A DNA stretch of 64,000 bases from Hemileia vastatrix (GCA_030280995.1 JASXTE010000010.1:20973823-21037822); one strand, 5' to 3'; positions 11,205 to 22,251 are shown, counted from the stretch's first letter. Translations and numbers: made by a program. The notes: generated from the letters alone by a model not told the origin.

Positions 11205-12578
11205 TGTCCTGGTTGGGCTGCTCAATTGGCTCATTTTCACACTGGTGATTTTGATGACAGAGTTGTACCCTTGGATGTTGTTTTGTTGGATTTTGAAGAT
11301 GAGACCTGGGGTCAATCTGGGTTTTATTTCATTTTGGTGGAATATCTGTTGACCTTGGAGAGGCCAGATAGTTGTGATGATGATACTTGGTTGGCAATCA
11401 AGAAGAAGAGTCCTGGATTTTATGTGTCAGGAAGGTGCTTGATGAGAAGGAGACATCCTAATCCTCAAGTGGTGGTGACTCAGAAGAAGGGTCAAGAATT
11501 GGTTTTGAAGTCTTTGCATGAAGACCTTGGTCATAGAGGCTTTGGGGAGACTTATAGAAGAGTAGCAGACAGATTTTGGTGGCCGGGTATGAAGTTGGCT
11601 GTGCAGGGTTGGGTTCAATCTTGTGAAGAATGTCAAAGAAGAAGTCACTTGAAACCTAAAGAGGTGGGCCGTGCTACCGGTGAATCAACTGTTTTTGGAA
11701 GGGTCAGTCTGGATGCTGTCCATATTAAAGAGGGCAGATATAAATACTTGATTGTTGCTAGGGATGATTTGTCTGGTTGGGTTGAGGCAGTGCCTCTGGT
11801 TAATTTGACTGCCAAGAATGTGGCAGAGTTTTTGAAGAAGGAGTGGATTTATAGGTATGGGTTAATGAAGTTGGTCACTGTTGATGGTGGGCCAGAGTTT
11901 GGTGCCGAATTTAAAGAAGCTGTGGCTAGTGTTGGTTCTAGGGTTAGAGTGGCTACACCGTATTATCCTGAAGCTGAAAACATGGTTGAAAGAGGCCATC
12001 AAGTTATCAAGAATGCTTTGGTGAAGATGTGTGGAGATAGTGCCGAAAAGTGGAGGCATTATTTACCCTTGGTTTTATTTGCGGATAGGGTCACTGTGAA
12101 GAGGACAACTGGCTATTCTCCTTATGAGTTAATGTTTGGTCAGAAAGCCGTTCTACCAGTGGACTTGGAAGCTGTCTCTTATCTTCGAATTGATTGGAAT
12201 GACGTGCACTCAACAGAAGATTTGCTCTGTGCCAGGATGCAACAGCTGGAATGTAGAGAGGAATGTCAAGAGAAGGCGTACTCTAGAATGATGAAGATTA
12301 GGAATCAATCAGTCAGGTACTGGGACAAGAAGTTGGCTCATAGACTCAGGAATCCCTTAAAACCTGGTTGTTTGGTTTTGGTGTATAATAGAAGTTTGGA
12401 GAGTCAGTGGGGCAAAATGTTTGCTGACAGATGGAATGGACCTTACAGAGTCAGATCTCAGGCATCTGGAGGTTCTTATGTTTTGGAAGAGTTGGATGGT
12501 GCAGTCTTGAAAAAGAGGGTGGCTGCGGACCAAGTGAAGAGGTTTTATCCCAGAGGCACTAGGCATGAAGAAGATTGA
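11205..12578 (+). pseudogene. pol: Element D integrase
   Basis: Integrase in the same frame as RNase H, separated only by the TAG at 11202. The zinc-binding H-x3-H region (L-H-E-D-L-G-H) pairs with C-E-E-C. The catalytic core has D (S-L-D-A-V-H), D (T-V-D-G-G-P) and E (E-N-M-V-E-R). The C-terminal part has the G-P-Y-R-V fold segment and ends at TGA 12576-12578. No chromodomain is visible, unlike B, C and the right-edge element. The domain itself (450 codons open) is intact. Confidence 0.9.
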
Positions 12579-12615
12579 CTCCGCAATGAGGATAAACTAC
12601 GGACCATTCTTTAAT

Positions 12616-13111
12616 TTTGGTTTTTTTGTGGTGATGCTATGCATCTGTTTGTTGGAAACTTTTTGTTAGAGGGTACCCATGGGTGGGGCTTCTAGATTTG
12701 ATCTTGGCAAGTGTAGGGGTGACTGATGGGCTGGCTGCTCTATCAACAGTTACCCCAAATTGTCTGTTTCCAACCCTTTCTCTTAATTTGGTTGAACCCT
12801 AGTATTGGTTTATTTTCACAGGTTTTAGTCCTCTATGACTTTAAACTGGAATTTCCTTTGGTTTTCAAGTGCCGGACTCTTCACTCTTATTGGTTTTGGT
12901 TTTTTTGTGTTGAATGTTGTGTTTTTGTTAGAAGGTACCCAGGAGGGGCTTCTAGATTTTATTTTGGCAAGTGTGGGGGTAACTGATGAGCTGGCTGCTC
13001 TGGAGAACAGTTACCCCAGAATGTCTGTCTCAAGTCTTTTGTTTTTCCTAGTTGAATTCTAGTTCTGTTGTTTATTATTCAGGTTTCAAGTCCGCTATGA
13101 CTTTAAACTGG
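12616..13111 (+). repeat. Two ~200-bp repeat units downstream of D integrase
   Basis: Units at about 12616-12850 and 12890-13111 share ggtaccca...ggggcttctagattt, ggcaagtgt.ggggt, ctggctgctct and ttacccca. Each closes with ctatgactttaaactgg. A third, more diverged unit lies at about 15778-15985. They are non-coding on the plus strand and have no known function. Confidence 0.8.
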
Positions 13112-13387
13112 TTTGGGACTGGCTTCTTTATCTTTGGTTCTTTTAGATTGGTGGTGGATCACTGGTGGTCTCCCATCATTTTTACTTATTGGAGGGAGCC
13201 CACCCAGTGATCATTTCTATGGATCAAACTTTCCCTTATTGGACCATCTATGGAGCTGGACTGTCTTTGATTTTGAATTTATGTTTTTGCTAGATAGCAG
13301 TTTTAGATTTTTTTCTTTTTTTCTCTTTTTTTTCTTTTAATTTTTTCATGGGGGTGGTTTAAAATTATAAAATCAAAAATATAGGGT

Positions 13388-13660
13388 GTTACCACATCAG
13401 GGTCACCTGGATGTGTGTAAGCATTGGTGGGGAAAGGCTCATCAAGTGGCCGGGCAATGCTATTTTCTTTTTTTATTTATTATTTATTTCATGTGTTTCT
13501 GTGATTCATTATTTTTATTATCTTCTGAATTTCTAAATTTTTTGAATTTTGTTTTCTGTTAATCATTTAAAAGAATTAATTGTGTATCCACATCAAGGTG
13601 CACTTGGATGTGGGTAAGGTATCAGGGGATCAGCTCATCAATTGGCTGGGGGATACCATT
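13388..13660 (+). repeat. Pair of ~80-bp diverged direct repeats in D
   Basis: 13388-13470 and 13581-13660 share accacatca.ggt.cac.tggatgtg, agctcatca and tggc.ggg, separated by ~110 bp of T-rich sequence. A poly-A run with one G at about 13747-13781 follows. Confidence 0.65.
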
Positions 13661-13843
13661 TGTATTATTTTTGATATTTTATTTTATTTCATTTATGTTA
13701 TTTCATTTCATTTCATTTTTTAATTTTTAATTTTAGTATATTAGTAAAAAAAAAAAAAAAAAGAAAAAAAAAAAAAAAAATTCTGAAATTATTTTTATTA
13801 TTTGTTTTATATTATTATTATGTTTCTAATCTTTTGCAGGAGC

Positions 13844-15393
13844 TCATTGTCTGGATGATGAAGCTTCTGGAGGCTGGTCCAGATTGTGATGACGTTTTTG
13901 TTTTTTGTTGGGATTGTGGGAAGCACTGTGTTCTTTGAAGTGCATCCTGCTGGAGAGATGATAGGGATTGTAATGATCAGGAATTGGATTAGAGGGAAGT
14001 TCAGAGGAGGAAGAAGAAGAGGCAGGAATGGAGTGCGGGAGGGTGTGCTTAATGATCCTAGACATTTTCCAGTGGTTGTCCAACAGGCGCTTTCTCAGGG
14101 ATTTTTCAAAGTCATTCAAAGGTCCATGGAGGGCAAAGGCTTTTATCATGTTGGAACACATGGTGCTTAGGTGTTTCTTCATGTCTCCATAATCCAGGGT
14201 CAAAGAAGTTTCAAGAGGTTGGCCAACTCCAATAATAGATTCAGGAGGAGGGGTGCCAACTAGACAAGAAGAATTGGATCAGTAATTATTTTTGTTGAAG
14301 AAATGGGATAAATTAATTTGGTACTTACAGATTGGAAGCTCATCAAATTTGTAAGCAGCTGGAATATGGATCTCTGAAGATTTTGTAATGGTCATAGTGG
14401 GTGGATCAACTAGGGAAAGATATGGATTCTCATGGTCTTCCTCTGAAAGAATTTGAGAAGGTGAACTAGGAGGTTGATGTTCCTGGGGCTTAGTTGGAGC
14501 AGTGGGATTGTTGTTGTTGTTGTGGTTGGTATTTCTGTTGGATTCAGCTGGAGGAGGTGCTGGTGATGGAGTACCAGGGTTGTTAAAGGATGGAGCAGGA
14601 GAAGGGGATTTGGAAGCAGATTGATCTCTTCTGGATGGAGCTTTTGAAGAGATGGAACTTTCAGAAGAGTATTTGGCTGACACAGGAGAGGTGTAGTTTC
14701 TTTGTCTTAGTTGGGGACGAAGTTGTTGTTGTGGCGCAGTGTGTGGTGTTCTGGTTTCTTCTTGGGATTCTCTGGCAGGTCTCTTAGAAATCTGGGAAAT
14801 TTTGGTGCTTTTGGACTTTGGAAGGGTGGATTGCATTGCTCTGGGAGCAGTAGGAGGTAGTTGGGTTGAGTTGTTGTTGTTGTCTGGATGAATTTGGCTG
14901 TTTTCTGGCCGTTTTTGGAGGTTTTGGCCCTGATTTTCACTGTTTGGTGAGGCGGGCGGGCCGCCTGGACGTGGTCTGGAAGCCAGGGAGGTGATCTTGA
15001 AGCTTTTGGAGCTAATTTGGCGGAGATAAAAGCAGTTTCTTGGGAAGCTAAGGCTGGTCTATTGGGAAGAGTTCTGGAAGCGGAGCTTCTGGATCTTCTG
15101 GAAGGTGCTGAAGATAAAGAGGAAGAGGAAGGACCAAGCTCTGGGGATCTAGTAGGGGATCTAGAGATGTATTTGTGGGAAGGTGAAGGAGGAGTAAGGG
15201 TAGCTGGCGTCTCTGTCACTTCTTTTCTTTTTGGAATAGCAAGAATCACAAGCCCTGTTGTAGATTTGGATTCAGGAGTTGGAAGAGTGAATGTGCATGG
15301 TCTGCACATGTGGATGCACTGTTTGAAGGCATAGTCCTTGGGAGTAGTGAAGCAAGGGAGAGTAGAAAGGTTAACATCAGGAGATCCAGCCAT
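13844..15393 (-). CDS. Antisense gene 1 in element D (Ser/Pro-rich, spliced)
   Basis: Runs opposite to gag-pol. The likely start is ATG at 15393 (M-A-G-S-P-D-V), and stop TGA is at 13844-13846. An early Cys cluster reads C-x3-C-x2-C (residues ~26-33). A long low-complexity Ser/Pro/Gln/Asn region follows, then a C-terminal exon with Leu-rich helix-like sequence and a basic tail. An intron of 69 bp is supported at 14260-14328 (GTAAGT...CTAG), and it joins two open frames cleanly. Between 14707 and 14836 the reading frame changes, either by an indel in the CAA microsatellite or by a further intron. I do not recognise a family. It lies between integrase and the 3' LTR, so it is carried by the element. 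It may be one gene or a remnant. Confidence 0.55.
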
Positions 15394-15544
15394 GATCTGT
15401 GGTGAGAAAAGATGATGAAAAGGGATAGGAGGAGATTTTTGTCAGTGATGGGTAGATGATGAAGTGAAGGTGGAAGTTCAGCAGGTTGGCTGTAGAGGTG
15501 TTCTGCATGAAATTGGCTGCGTCTATTTTATGCAAAATTTCATC

Positions 15545-16046
15545 AGTCCATCAAGACTCTAAACTTAAAAAGCTATGGTATCAAGACCAGTCCATCAAGA
15601 CTTTAAACTGAAATCTGGTTTCTGTTAGTCCTCCAAGACTTTAAACTGGCTGGTTTCAAGATTTTATCAAGACTAGTCCGTCAAGACTTTAAACTGAACA
15701 CTGTGTTAGTCCCCCAAGACTTTAAACTGAGGGTTGTAAGTCCCCCAAGACTATAAACTGAGGGAGAAGTTTTTGTTGTTGGAATTGGTTTTGAAATATT
15801 GGTGGAGGATATCCACAGGGGGAGCCTCCGAATTTAGCAAAGGCAAGTTTGGTGGTAATTGATGGGCTGGCAGCTCTATTAACAATTACCCCAGACTGTT
15901 AGTTTTTTCTCTGTGTCTTAATGTGGTTGATCTCTGGTTCTGGGTTTATGATTTAGGTTTTTTGAGTCCCCCAAGACTTTAAACTGAGGGTTTTTGAGTC
16001 CCCCAAGACTATAAAATGAGGATGGTCCCCCAAGACTTAAAACTGA
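15545..16046 (+). repeat. Array of ~22-nt motif copies (ccccaagactttaaactgag)
   Basis: At least nine copies of a motif close to tcccccaagactttaaactg lie near 15546, 15590, 15628, 15676, 15709, 15740, 15966, 15998 and 16025, at irregular spacing. Related copies occur at 8745-8948 (four), 10985, 11021, 12577, 12827 and 13091. The array sits between the two antisense genes. Confidence 0.85.
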
Positions 16047-16106
16047 GGGTTCTTTGTGGTTACATCCTATAGAGTGTGTGGTCAATTTTTCTTTACTGAA
16101 TCAAAC

Positions 16107-16668
16107 TCAAGTACTAGTGGAATTACAGAGGGAATCAAGAGATGAAACAAAGTGTTCAGAATTAGCCTTGAACTGGTGAATGAGGTGTCTTCTGTTCTCA
16201 ATGTCCTGTGGATCTCTAGCAGGAGTAGATTGGAAGTAGTGAAGCAGAAGTTGTTTCTGTTGAGATGTGTGTTGTTGGAACTTGGCCTTGATAGTGGGAA
16301 AGTGCGTTGGTGTTGGTGGTGCAATGGATCCTACATTGTTATCATCACTATCAGAAGATGGAGGAACTGAGAAGTCATCAGTTTTAAAGTTGAAGGAAGA
16401 AAAGAATGTTCTTACCATCAGATGGACCAGGGATTGTGGAACTAGTTGTTTTATGGGTTGTGGCACTCTTCTGGGAAGGGTGGAGCTTTTTGATTAATCT
16501 GGGTATCAGGATGGATTGCCTAGATTGTTTGGTGCTGGCAGAAGAAGGACCAGGTTGAGGTGGAGGTGAATCTGTTGTGGAAGAAAATGGACCAGGTCTG
16601 TGGCAGGTCTTCTTTATGGATTGGCAGACATTGCAGGACGTTCTGTATGGATGGACAGGTGGTGTCAT
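16107..16668 (-). CDS. Antisense gene 2 in element D (Cys motif, one 49-bp intron)
   Basis: Runs opposite to gag-pol, next to the 3' LTR. Exon 1 is 16668-16416, intron 16367-16415 (GTAAG...CTCAG), exon 2 16366-16107. Splicing joins two open frames in phase and gives about 170 aa ending at TGA 16107-16109. The N-terminus holds Y-x3-C-x2-C-x6-C, identical in spacing to the two Cys-rich genes at 43039 and 61209. A Ser/Pro/Thr-rich centre and a Gln/His/Arg-rich helical C-terminus follow. A short frame just upstream (ATG at 16748) encodes G-P-C-Q-x-C and stops before the main ATG, so an upstream exon is possible. Family unknown. Confidence 0.6.
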
Positions 16669-16784
16669 GGTTCAGATTAAATTATTGTCGATGCAGTATT
16701 GGCAGGGACCCATTTCAGAGGCAGATTTGGGAAGAAGGTTAAACATGGTGGTTGGATGAAGAAAGAATGCGGACATTCTCAATT

Positions 16785-16794
16785 GGAGGGAGGA
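16785..16794 (+). promoter_or_regulatory. Element D polypurine tract
   Basis: ggagggagga lies immediately before the 3' LTR, the expected plus-strand primer position. Confidence 0.8.
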
Positions 16795-17886
16795 TGTGGT
16801 CTTCCAACATTGGCAGGGGCCTTTGTTGTGTGATTTGGCGCTGTTTGTGCATGTCTTAATTGACATCTGTTAAGGAATTGGGTATTTTTCTGGTTTTATT
16901 CCGTGGAAATTTGGTCTGCGGGTATGTGGGTACTATCATTGGATAGCCCTGGTGTTTCTCTATATTTTATGTCTTGAAGACATTTTACATATTCTGAGTT
17001 TTAAGGGGTCATTTCCTCATTTTTCATTTATAAAAGATTGCTGTTTAATTTTGTTTTTTGTGTTTTACGGGCTAACCTTAAGTCTTAGAGTTAAGTGCTT
17101 AGTACCATTGGATAGAGCTAAATTTTCTCTATATTTCATGTCTCAATGTTGTTATAGTGAAATTCCGTGTTTTAAAGGTTTTAGTAGTTGTAGCTAATTT
17201 TTCTAAGTAGATTAGTGGTTTTTATTGGTTTTCTGGCTTCAGGGAGGCCGGGCCGCTTCAGGCGGCATCTCTGACGTCAGGCGGCCCGCCTGCCTCTGTT
17301 TTAGGAGGTTGGGGAGCGCTCCAGGAAGGTTTTTTATGCAATTTGGCGGGTACAGGCGCCAGATTGGTGGGTGCGCATGGGCTCTTAGTTGGTGGTCTGT
17401 GTGTACATAGTGAATAAGACAGTTTGGGGCAACCTTAATCATATACAACCATCTGGAGGTGATCTCATTGTTCCTCACTCAGTTTTCACTGTTTTCTGGC
17501 CACAATTGGCTGTGTTTGTTGCAAGTGAGTTCTTCATTTAACTTAACTTTGGCAACTGTTTTCTCTGTTATAGTCTTGCAAGCTATAGCAAGTATTATTG
17601 CTGTCTCTGGTGTGGATTTGCAGCCTACATCAAGTATCTTTGCTGTCTCTGGTGTGGATATTGTTCTACATTTCAGTTCTTTGGTCTGGTAGTCTATCTG
17701 GGGACTACTTTCTTGGCTCATCAAGCAGTCAAGTGTGTTAAACAGGAGCTTTAGCAAAACAGGAACCAACTTACTTTAGCAAGTAAATCTCACTCTATTT
17801 TTCTAAAGGGACAGGGGATTTTCTCTCTGGTTTTTCTCCAAATCCCTTGGTCAAGGCCTATAGCTAGTACTATAGGATTGTCTACA
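16795..17886 (+). repeat. Element D 3' LTR
   Basis: 1092 bp, TG...CA, paired with 4664-5756. It is followed directly by the TSD acgg and the continuation of the B LTR. Confidence 0.93.
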
Positions 17887-18382
17887 ACGGAATTTACACC
17901 ATCTACTGTAAGAATGTGAGAAAGAAGATGACTAAAAGGGGTATATATATGACATAAGAAAAATAAATTAATTGGTATGTCAACAAGGGCATCAATTTTA
18001 TTCGTAATAAAGTATGAGTTCCCTTGGACTGTCAAAATTAATTAAAACACATTTAAGTTAATTTTATTGATTTCACGGAATTCCAGATCTCTCAATGAAG
18101 TAATATAATAATTTTAAGGTTTTTTATGATAATTTTATTATTAATTTTTATTCCCAATCAACTGCACTATTGAGCATGGTTTTAGGGAGTAAAAATGTAT
18201 GGGACACTTACTTAAATTAATTATTTACACTAATTAATATAATTAGCTTAGTTAGTTGTAAGTAATATATAAGTAAATGTTAAATAATTAATTATTAATA
18301 AGTATTTTTTAAAAAAGGCGTGGCTTCACCTCAGTAAAATAATTAATTATTTTACCAGGTAAGTCTAGTAGCCTGGCTGACA
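17887..18382 (-). repeat. Element B 3' LTR, second part
   Basis: Resumes the B LTR after D. Matches 25592-26084, ending gtagcctggctgaca. Confidence 0.92.
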
Positions 18383-18393
18383 CTCCCTCACTC
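18383..18393 (-). promoter_or_regulatory. Element B polypurine tract
   Basis: On the minus strand gagtgagggag lies directly before the 3' LTR. It is identical to the tract of element C (34559-34569) and element E (53763-53773). Confidence 0.8.
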
Positions 18394-18413
18394 TAAAAAA
18401 ACATTAAAAAAAA

Positions 18414-19990
18414 CTATGATTTTTTCTTTTTATACTTTTTTAGTAGAGTAGGAAGATTAGATATCTCCTTCCCACGTATCCAAGAATCATATTCAGATGA
18501 TTTATTCTTGAATCTCAATAAGTGTTCTGTACCTTTTTCAGCAGTGACTATTCTGTCATTAAGAATTTTTTCAATTTCTGCTGTTTCAGTGATTTCATTT
18601 GGGGTTTTCTTTGGTCTTCCCCTCCTTTTTGGAAATAAATCACTATTGGATGTGTAAGGTTTCAGAAGAGATATGTGAAAAACAGGATGTTTTCTGTCAT
18701 ATGGAGAATACAAAATAACCTCAACTGCATTGTCTCCAATCATTCTTCTGACAACAAATGGACCAACAAATGGGTCTTTTAATTTGTTATTTCCTTGTAA
18801 ATTGAAGTGGACTGTAGAAATCAACACTTCATCACCCTTTTTAAAAGTGTATTCTTTATGGGATTTGTCCCATCTTTTCTTCTCATATTCAAATGATTTT
18901 TCAATACATTTTTGAGCATGATTTCTGCAAAGTTGTGGCATTTGAAGAAAGGATTTTACACCAGGATGTATATCCAAGTTAGGTATTTTGTTATTGAGAA
19001 TTTAGGCAGGAGTATTTGGAACATATCCAAGCCAGAGCTCAAAAGGCTTTCTTTGAGTAACAGAATGAACAGTGCTATTATAGGAAAATTCTAACCCAAG
19101 AAGTAAGGTAACCCAATCATGAGTGAATCTGTCATTATCTTTATACTCAAGGCCAAAGGCACAGTACCTTCTTATCATGTCCTCTAGAGTCGGAATCATT
19201 CTTTCAGCTAATCCATCAGTCTGAGGGTGATGGGCAGTAGATAGTTTCAGATCACAACCACAAACATCCATCAGAGACATCCAAAATTCAGAAATAAATT
19301 TAGGGTCTCTGTCAAAGATTATAGCTTAAGGAAAACCAGCAGTATTAAACATATGAGACCACCATAAGAACGCTAATTATTTAGTGGAAACATCCTTGTG
19401 AGTATGGATAAATTTACACATTTTAGTGAATCTGTCCACAATAACCCAACAAGAGTTATAACTGTCTTTTCCAGCAATAGGTAATCCTGTTACAAAATTC
19501 ATGTTTATTATCTGCCTTGGTGCATCAGGAGGTTCAATATGTTGCATTAATCCAGCTCTTTTACCAGTCAATCTTTTTGATTTTTGGCAAGAATCACAAG
19601 ATTCAACATATAATTTGGTGTCTTCAGATATATTAACCCACCAAGCAGTGCTTTTAATTCTGATCATTGTTTTTTCAAGATCAAAATTTCCAGCTAATAT
19701 GTCATCATGACAGATTTTTATAATGATTTCCTTCATAAAAGGAGGAATAACAATGACATTACTCAACTTTCTTCTATAATATAGATATCCTTCATCGATT
19801 GAAAATTTACCTTTTTCCAAAGCTTTTTGGTACTTTGGTGGAAGGGTTTTAATTAATGCTTGTATTGAAGCATTCTTTGGATAATTTAATATGGTGCATA
19901 ACTTTTTTAAGTCATTTTCCTTATCATATGAATCCAGAATAAGCTGTAATAGCTCTTCCTCTATATCAACCACATATATCCCATGAATAT
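18414..19990 (-). pseudogene. pol: Element B integrase with AT-hook-like motif and chromodomain-like tail
   Basis: Minus-strand integrase in several open pieces broken by in-frame stops (for example 19002-19004 and near 19377). The zinc region has H-D-D-I-L-A-G-N and C-D-S-C-Q-K. The first catalytic Asp is Asn (I-N-M-N-F, where C has I-N-M-D-F). The second is present (D-R-D-P-K-F), as is the Glu (L-A-E-R-M). The tail has P-K-R-R-G-R-P-K-K, an AT-hook-like core, then a chromodomain-like module (E-Y/H-L-L-R-F-K ... D-S-W-I ... L-L-K-K-Y) ending at TAG 18414-18416. It cannot encode active enzyme. Confidence 0.88.
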
Positions 19991-21511
19991 GAATATTTTC
20001 ATCCTCAGGATCATAAGCAGGATTAGAATCATCATTTGGTAAAGGTAACCTTGATAACATATCCACATTTGAGTGAACAATACCATCCCTATGAATAATT
20101 TTCATTCTCCCTCTGTATTCTTGAACAGCTAACTGCCATCTGAACATATGTCTGTTAGGTGTTTTCATGTTTAAAAGGGATTTAACTGCACTGCAGTCAG
20201 TGAAAAGTTCAAATTTCTGGTCATCTAGGTAATAATGTAACTTTTCTAGAGCCCACACTACGGCTAAACATTCAAGCTGAGTAACCCATATTTCAATTCA
20301 CAATTTCACAAGGTTCTTGAAATATAACAAATTACTACTTCTGATACTTTATCATTCATCACTTGTTTTTGATGGAGGGCAGCACCCAGACCAATAAAAC
20401 TGGCATCAGTATATAAAACAAATGGTTGATTAAAGTCAGGTAAAGCAAGAATAGGTGCTGACATCAAACAGTGTTTCATAGTGTCAAAGGCTCTTTGTCT
20501 TTCACTATTCCAGACAAAAGCAACATCCTTTCTAGTTAATTGGGTAAGGGGTAAAGCTATGACTTGGTAATTTTTAATATAATGTCTATAGTATCCACAC
20601 ATTCCCAAAAAACTCTGTAGCTCTCTAACTGTAGTAGGAGCCTTCATCTGTTGTATGGCTGCCACTTTGTTTTGGTCAACACATATCTGTAAGCTTGAAA
20701 CAACATGACCAAGAACTTTTAAAGAATGGAAGCCAAACTTACATTTCTTCAAAGCAAGTTTCATATTTATCTCATCCATTTTTTAGAACACTTTACACAG
20801 GTGGTTGAGATGGTCCTCAAATGTTTTTGAGAATATAATGATATCATCAATATAAATCATCAGCCATCCTTCAATTATCTCCTGATGGAATGTGTTATCC
20901 ATGACTTTTTAAAAAACTGAAGGGGAATTTTTAGGGCCAAATGGCATCCTAACATACTTATAAATACCCATATGAGTAGCAATCATCAGAAAATTCTGAG
21001 AATTTTTCTTAACAGGTACCTGGTGATATCCCTTATTACCATCCAAACAGCTGATATATTTAGCACCCTGTAAGGTAGCATGTATAGAGCTAATTCTAGG
21101 TAAAGGATAGATATCATAAACAGTATAAGTATTTAGTGCTCTATAATCACCACATAACCTGGCTTTATCTTTCTTATAAGAAATTAGGACAGGTGAGATA
21201 ACACAATATTTAGGTGTTTCAACTACCTTTTCAATAATATTCATTTTTAAAAGGGTTGAGATATTGTCTTCAATATCTTTTCTCTTTGTGGGAGAAGCAG
21301 GATAAGGCTTCTTCTTTAAACTAGGTGGTATATCAGTTAATGGACAAGACAATGAAAGTTTCATTTCTTCTTTAACTAATCCCAGTTCATGTGACCCATG
21401 AGCAAAGGTCATAGGAAAAGACTTTATCAATTTAATGATGGAATCTTTATCCTCACCAGAAAGTTGTTCTCCAAAAGAGGCATTGTCAATTTCAGACATA
21501 AGGACATGCAT
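19991..21511 (-). pseudogene. pol: Element B reverse transcriptase and RNase H
   Basis: Minus strand. RT has R-L-C-G-D-Y-R-A-L-N-T, M-P-F-G-P-K-N and an intact Y-I-D-D box (about 20840-20860). RNase H follows with Y-T-D-A-S-F and ends near L-S-R-L-P. Nonsense TAA codons at 20909-20911 and 20783-20785 both stand where element C has CAA (Gln). Another stop near 20306 interrupts RNase H. Confidence 0.88.
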
Positions 21512-22251
21512 TTATTTTGTAGATCCTCCTTTATATTGAGCCACAGAATTACATGTGTTCAATTCTGGTTTTAATAATTTTTTGGGACAGGAAAACTTAA
21601 ATTTTCTCTTCCCATTTATCCCCATTGTGAAGCATTGGTTTGAAGGATCTAATTTTATGCCATATTTGGTTAAAATGTCATTTCATATGATAAACCAACT
21701 GCTTAAACTATCATTTTTCATGACAAAAAAATCACAAATAGCTCTTACAAAACCATGGTTATATTTATAAAAAATACAATGGCTTTGTATTTACCAATGG
21801 GGGACAAAACAGAGCCATACCCTCTCCAATTTTCAGAAGTGATAGGCCTCAGTTTTGATTTATAGTCTTGATCCACTGAAGCAAGTGCTTTTTCAGATAC
21901 TACACTTCCTCCAGCTCCAGAATCCAGAACAACTTCCATGCTGGTTCCATTGATCAAGACTGGTGCTTTGAGAGGGGCAATTACAATTGAGCTATCCTCA
22001 ATGTTCCTTATGATCTCAGCATCCTCAACTGTAGATAAATCATTATTATCAATATCAATAGTATTTAAACAATGAATATCTTCTTGCATCATCAAGATTT
22101 CTTGTTGAGATTCATATGAAATATTGCTGGCACAATCACTTGAAGTATCATCCAGTTCTATTGTGTCATCAGCATGCTCCTCAGCTTATTCAAAAAGATT
22201 TATCTTCTTGTCACAAACATGGCCTTTCTGCCAAGGCTTGTTGCACTTTAA
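21512..22251 (-). pseudogene. Element B protease region and zinc-knuckle remnant
   Basis: Minus strand. The protease has the active-site motif V-L-D-S-G-A-G-G (near 21920-21940) and is open from about 22095 to 21745, where a frameshift breaks it. Upstream lies the Gag C-terminal knuckle (K-C-N-K-P-W-Q-K-G-H-V-C). Its first Cys codon is TGA where C has TGT, and a TAA at 22186-22188 stands where C has CAA. Confidence 0.8.

Larger units (their letters stand above)
4664..17886 (+). mobile_element. Element D: 13.2 kb Ty3-type LTR retrotransposon with antisense genes
   Basis: Two LTRs (4664-5756 and 16795-17886) differ at about 25 positions by my count (~2.3%). A 4-bp TSD acgg occurs at 4660-4663 and 17887-17890, and the uninterrupted equivalent is visible in the intact B LTR near 25592. 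It has a Lys-type primer binding site at 5761 and a polypurine tract at 16785-16794. Sense coding: gag-protease, a repeat-containing linker, RT-RNase H, integrase. The 4.2 kb between integrase and 3' LTR is unusual: repeat families plus two antisense genes with introns. At least three nonsense codons and two frameshifts disable gag-pol. Confidence 0.93.

Noticed and set aside
13113..13340. Plus-strand frame rich in Phe downstream of D integrase
   Set aside because: Arises from T-rich tracts; no start context or conserved motif.
15545..16046. Regularly recurring short motif that could be mistaken for a CRISPR array
   Set aside because: Spacing is irregular, the motif also occurs in coding sequence of the same retrotransposon, and the genome is eukaryotic.
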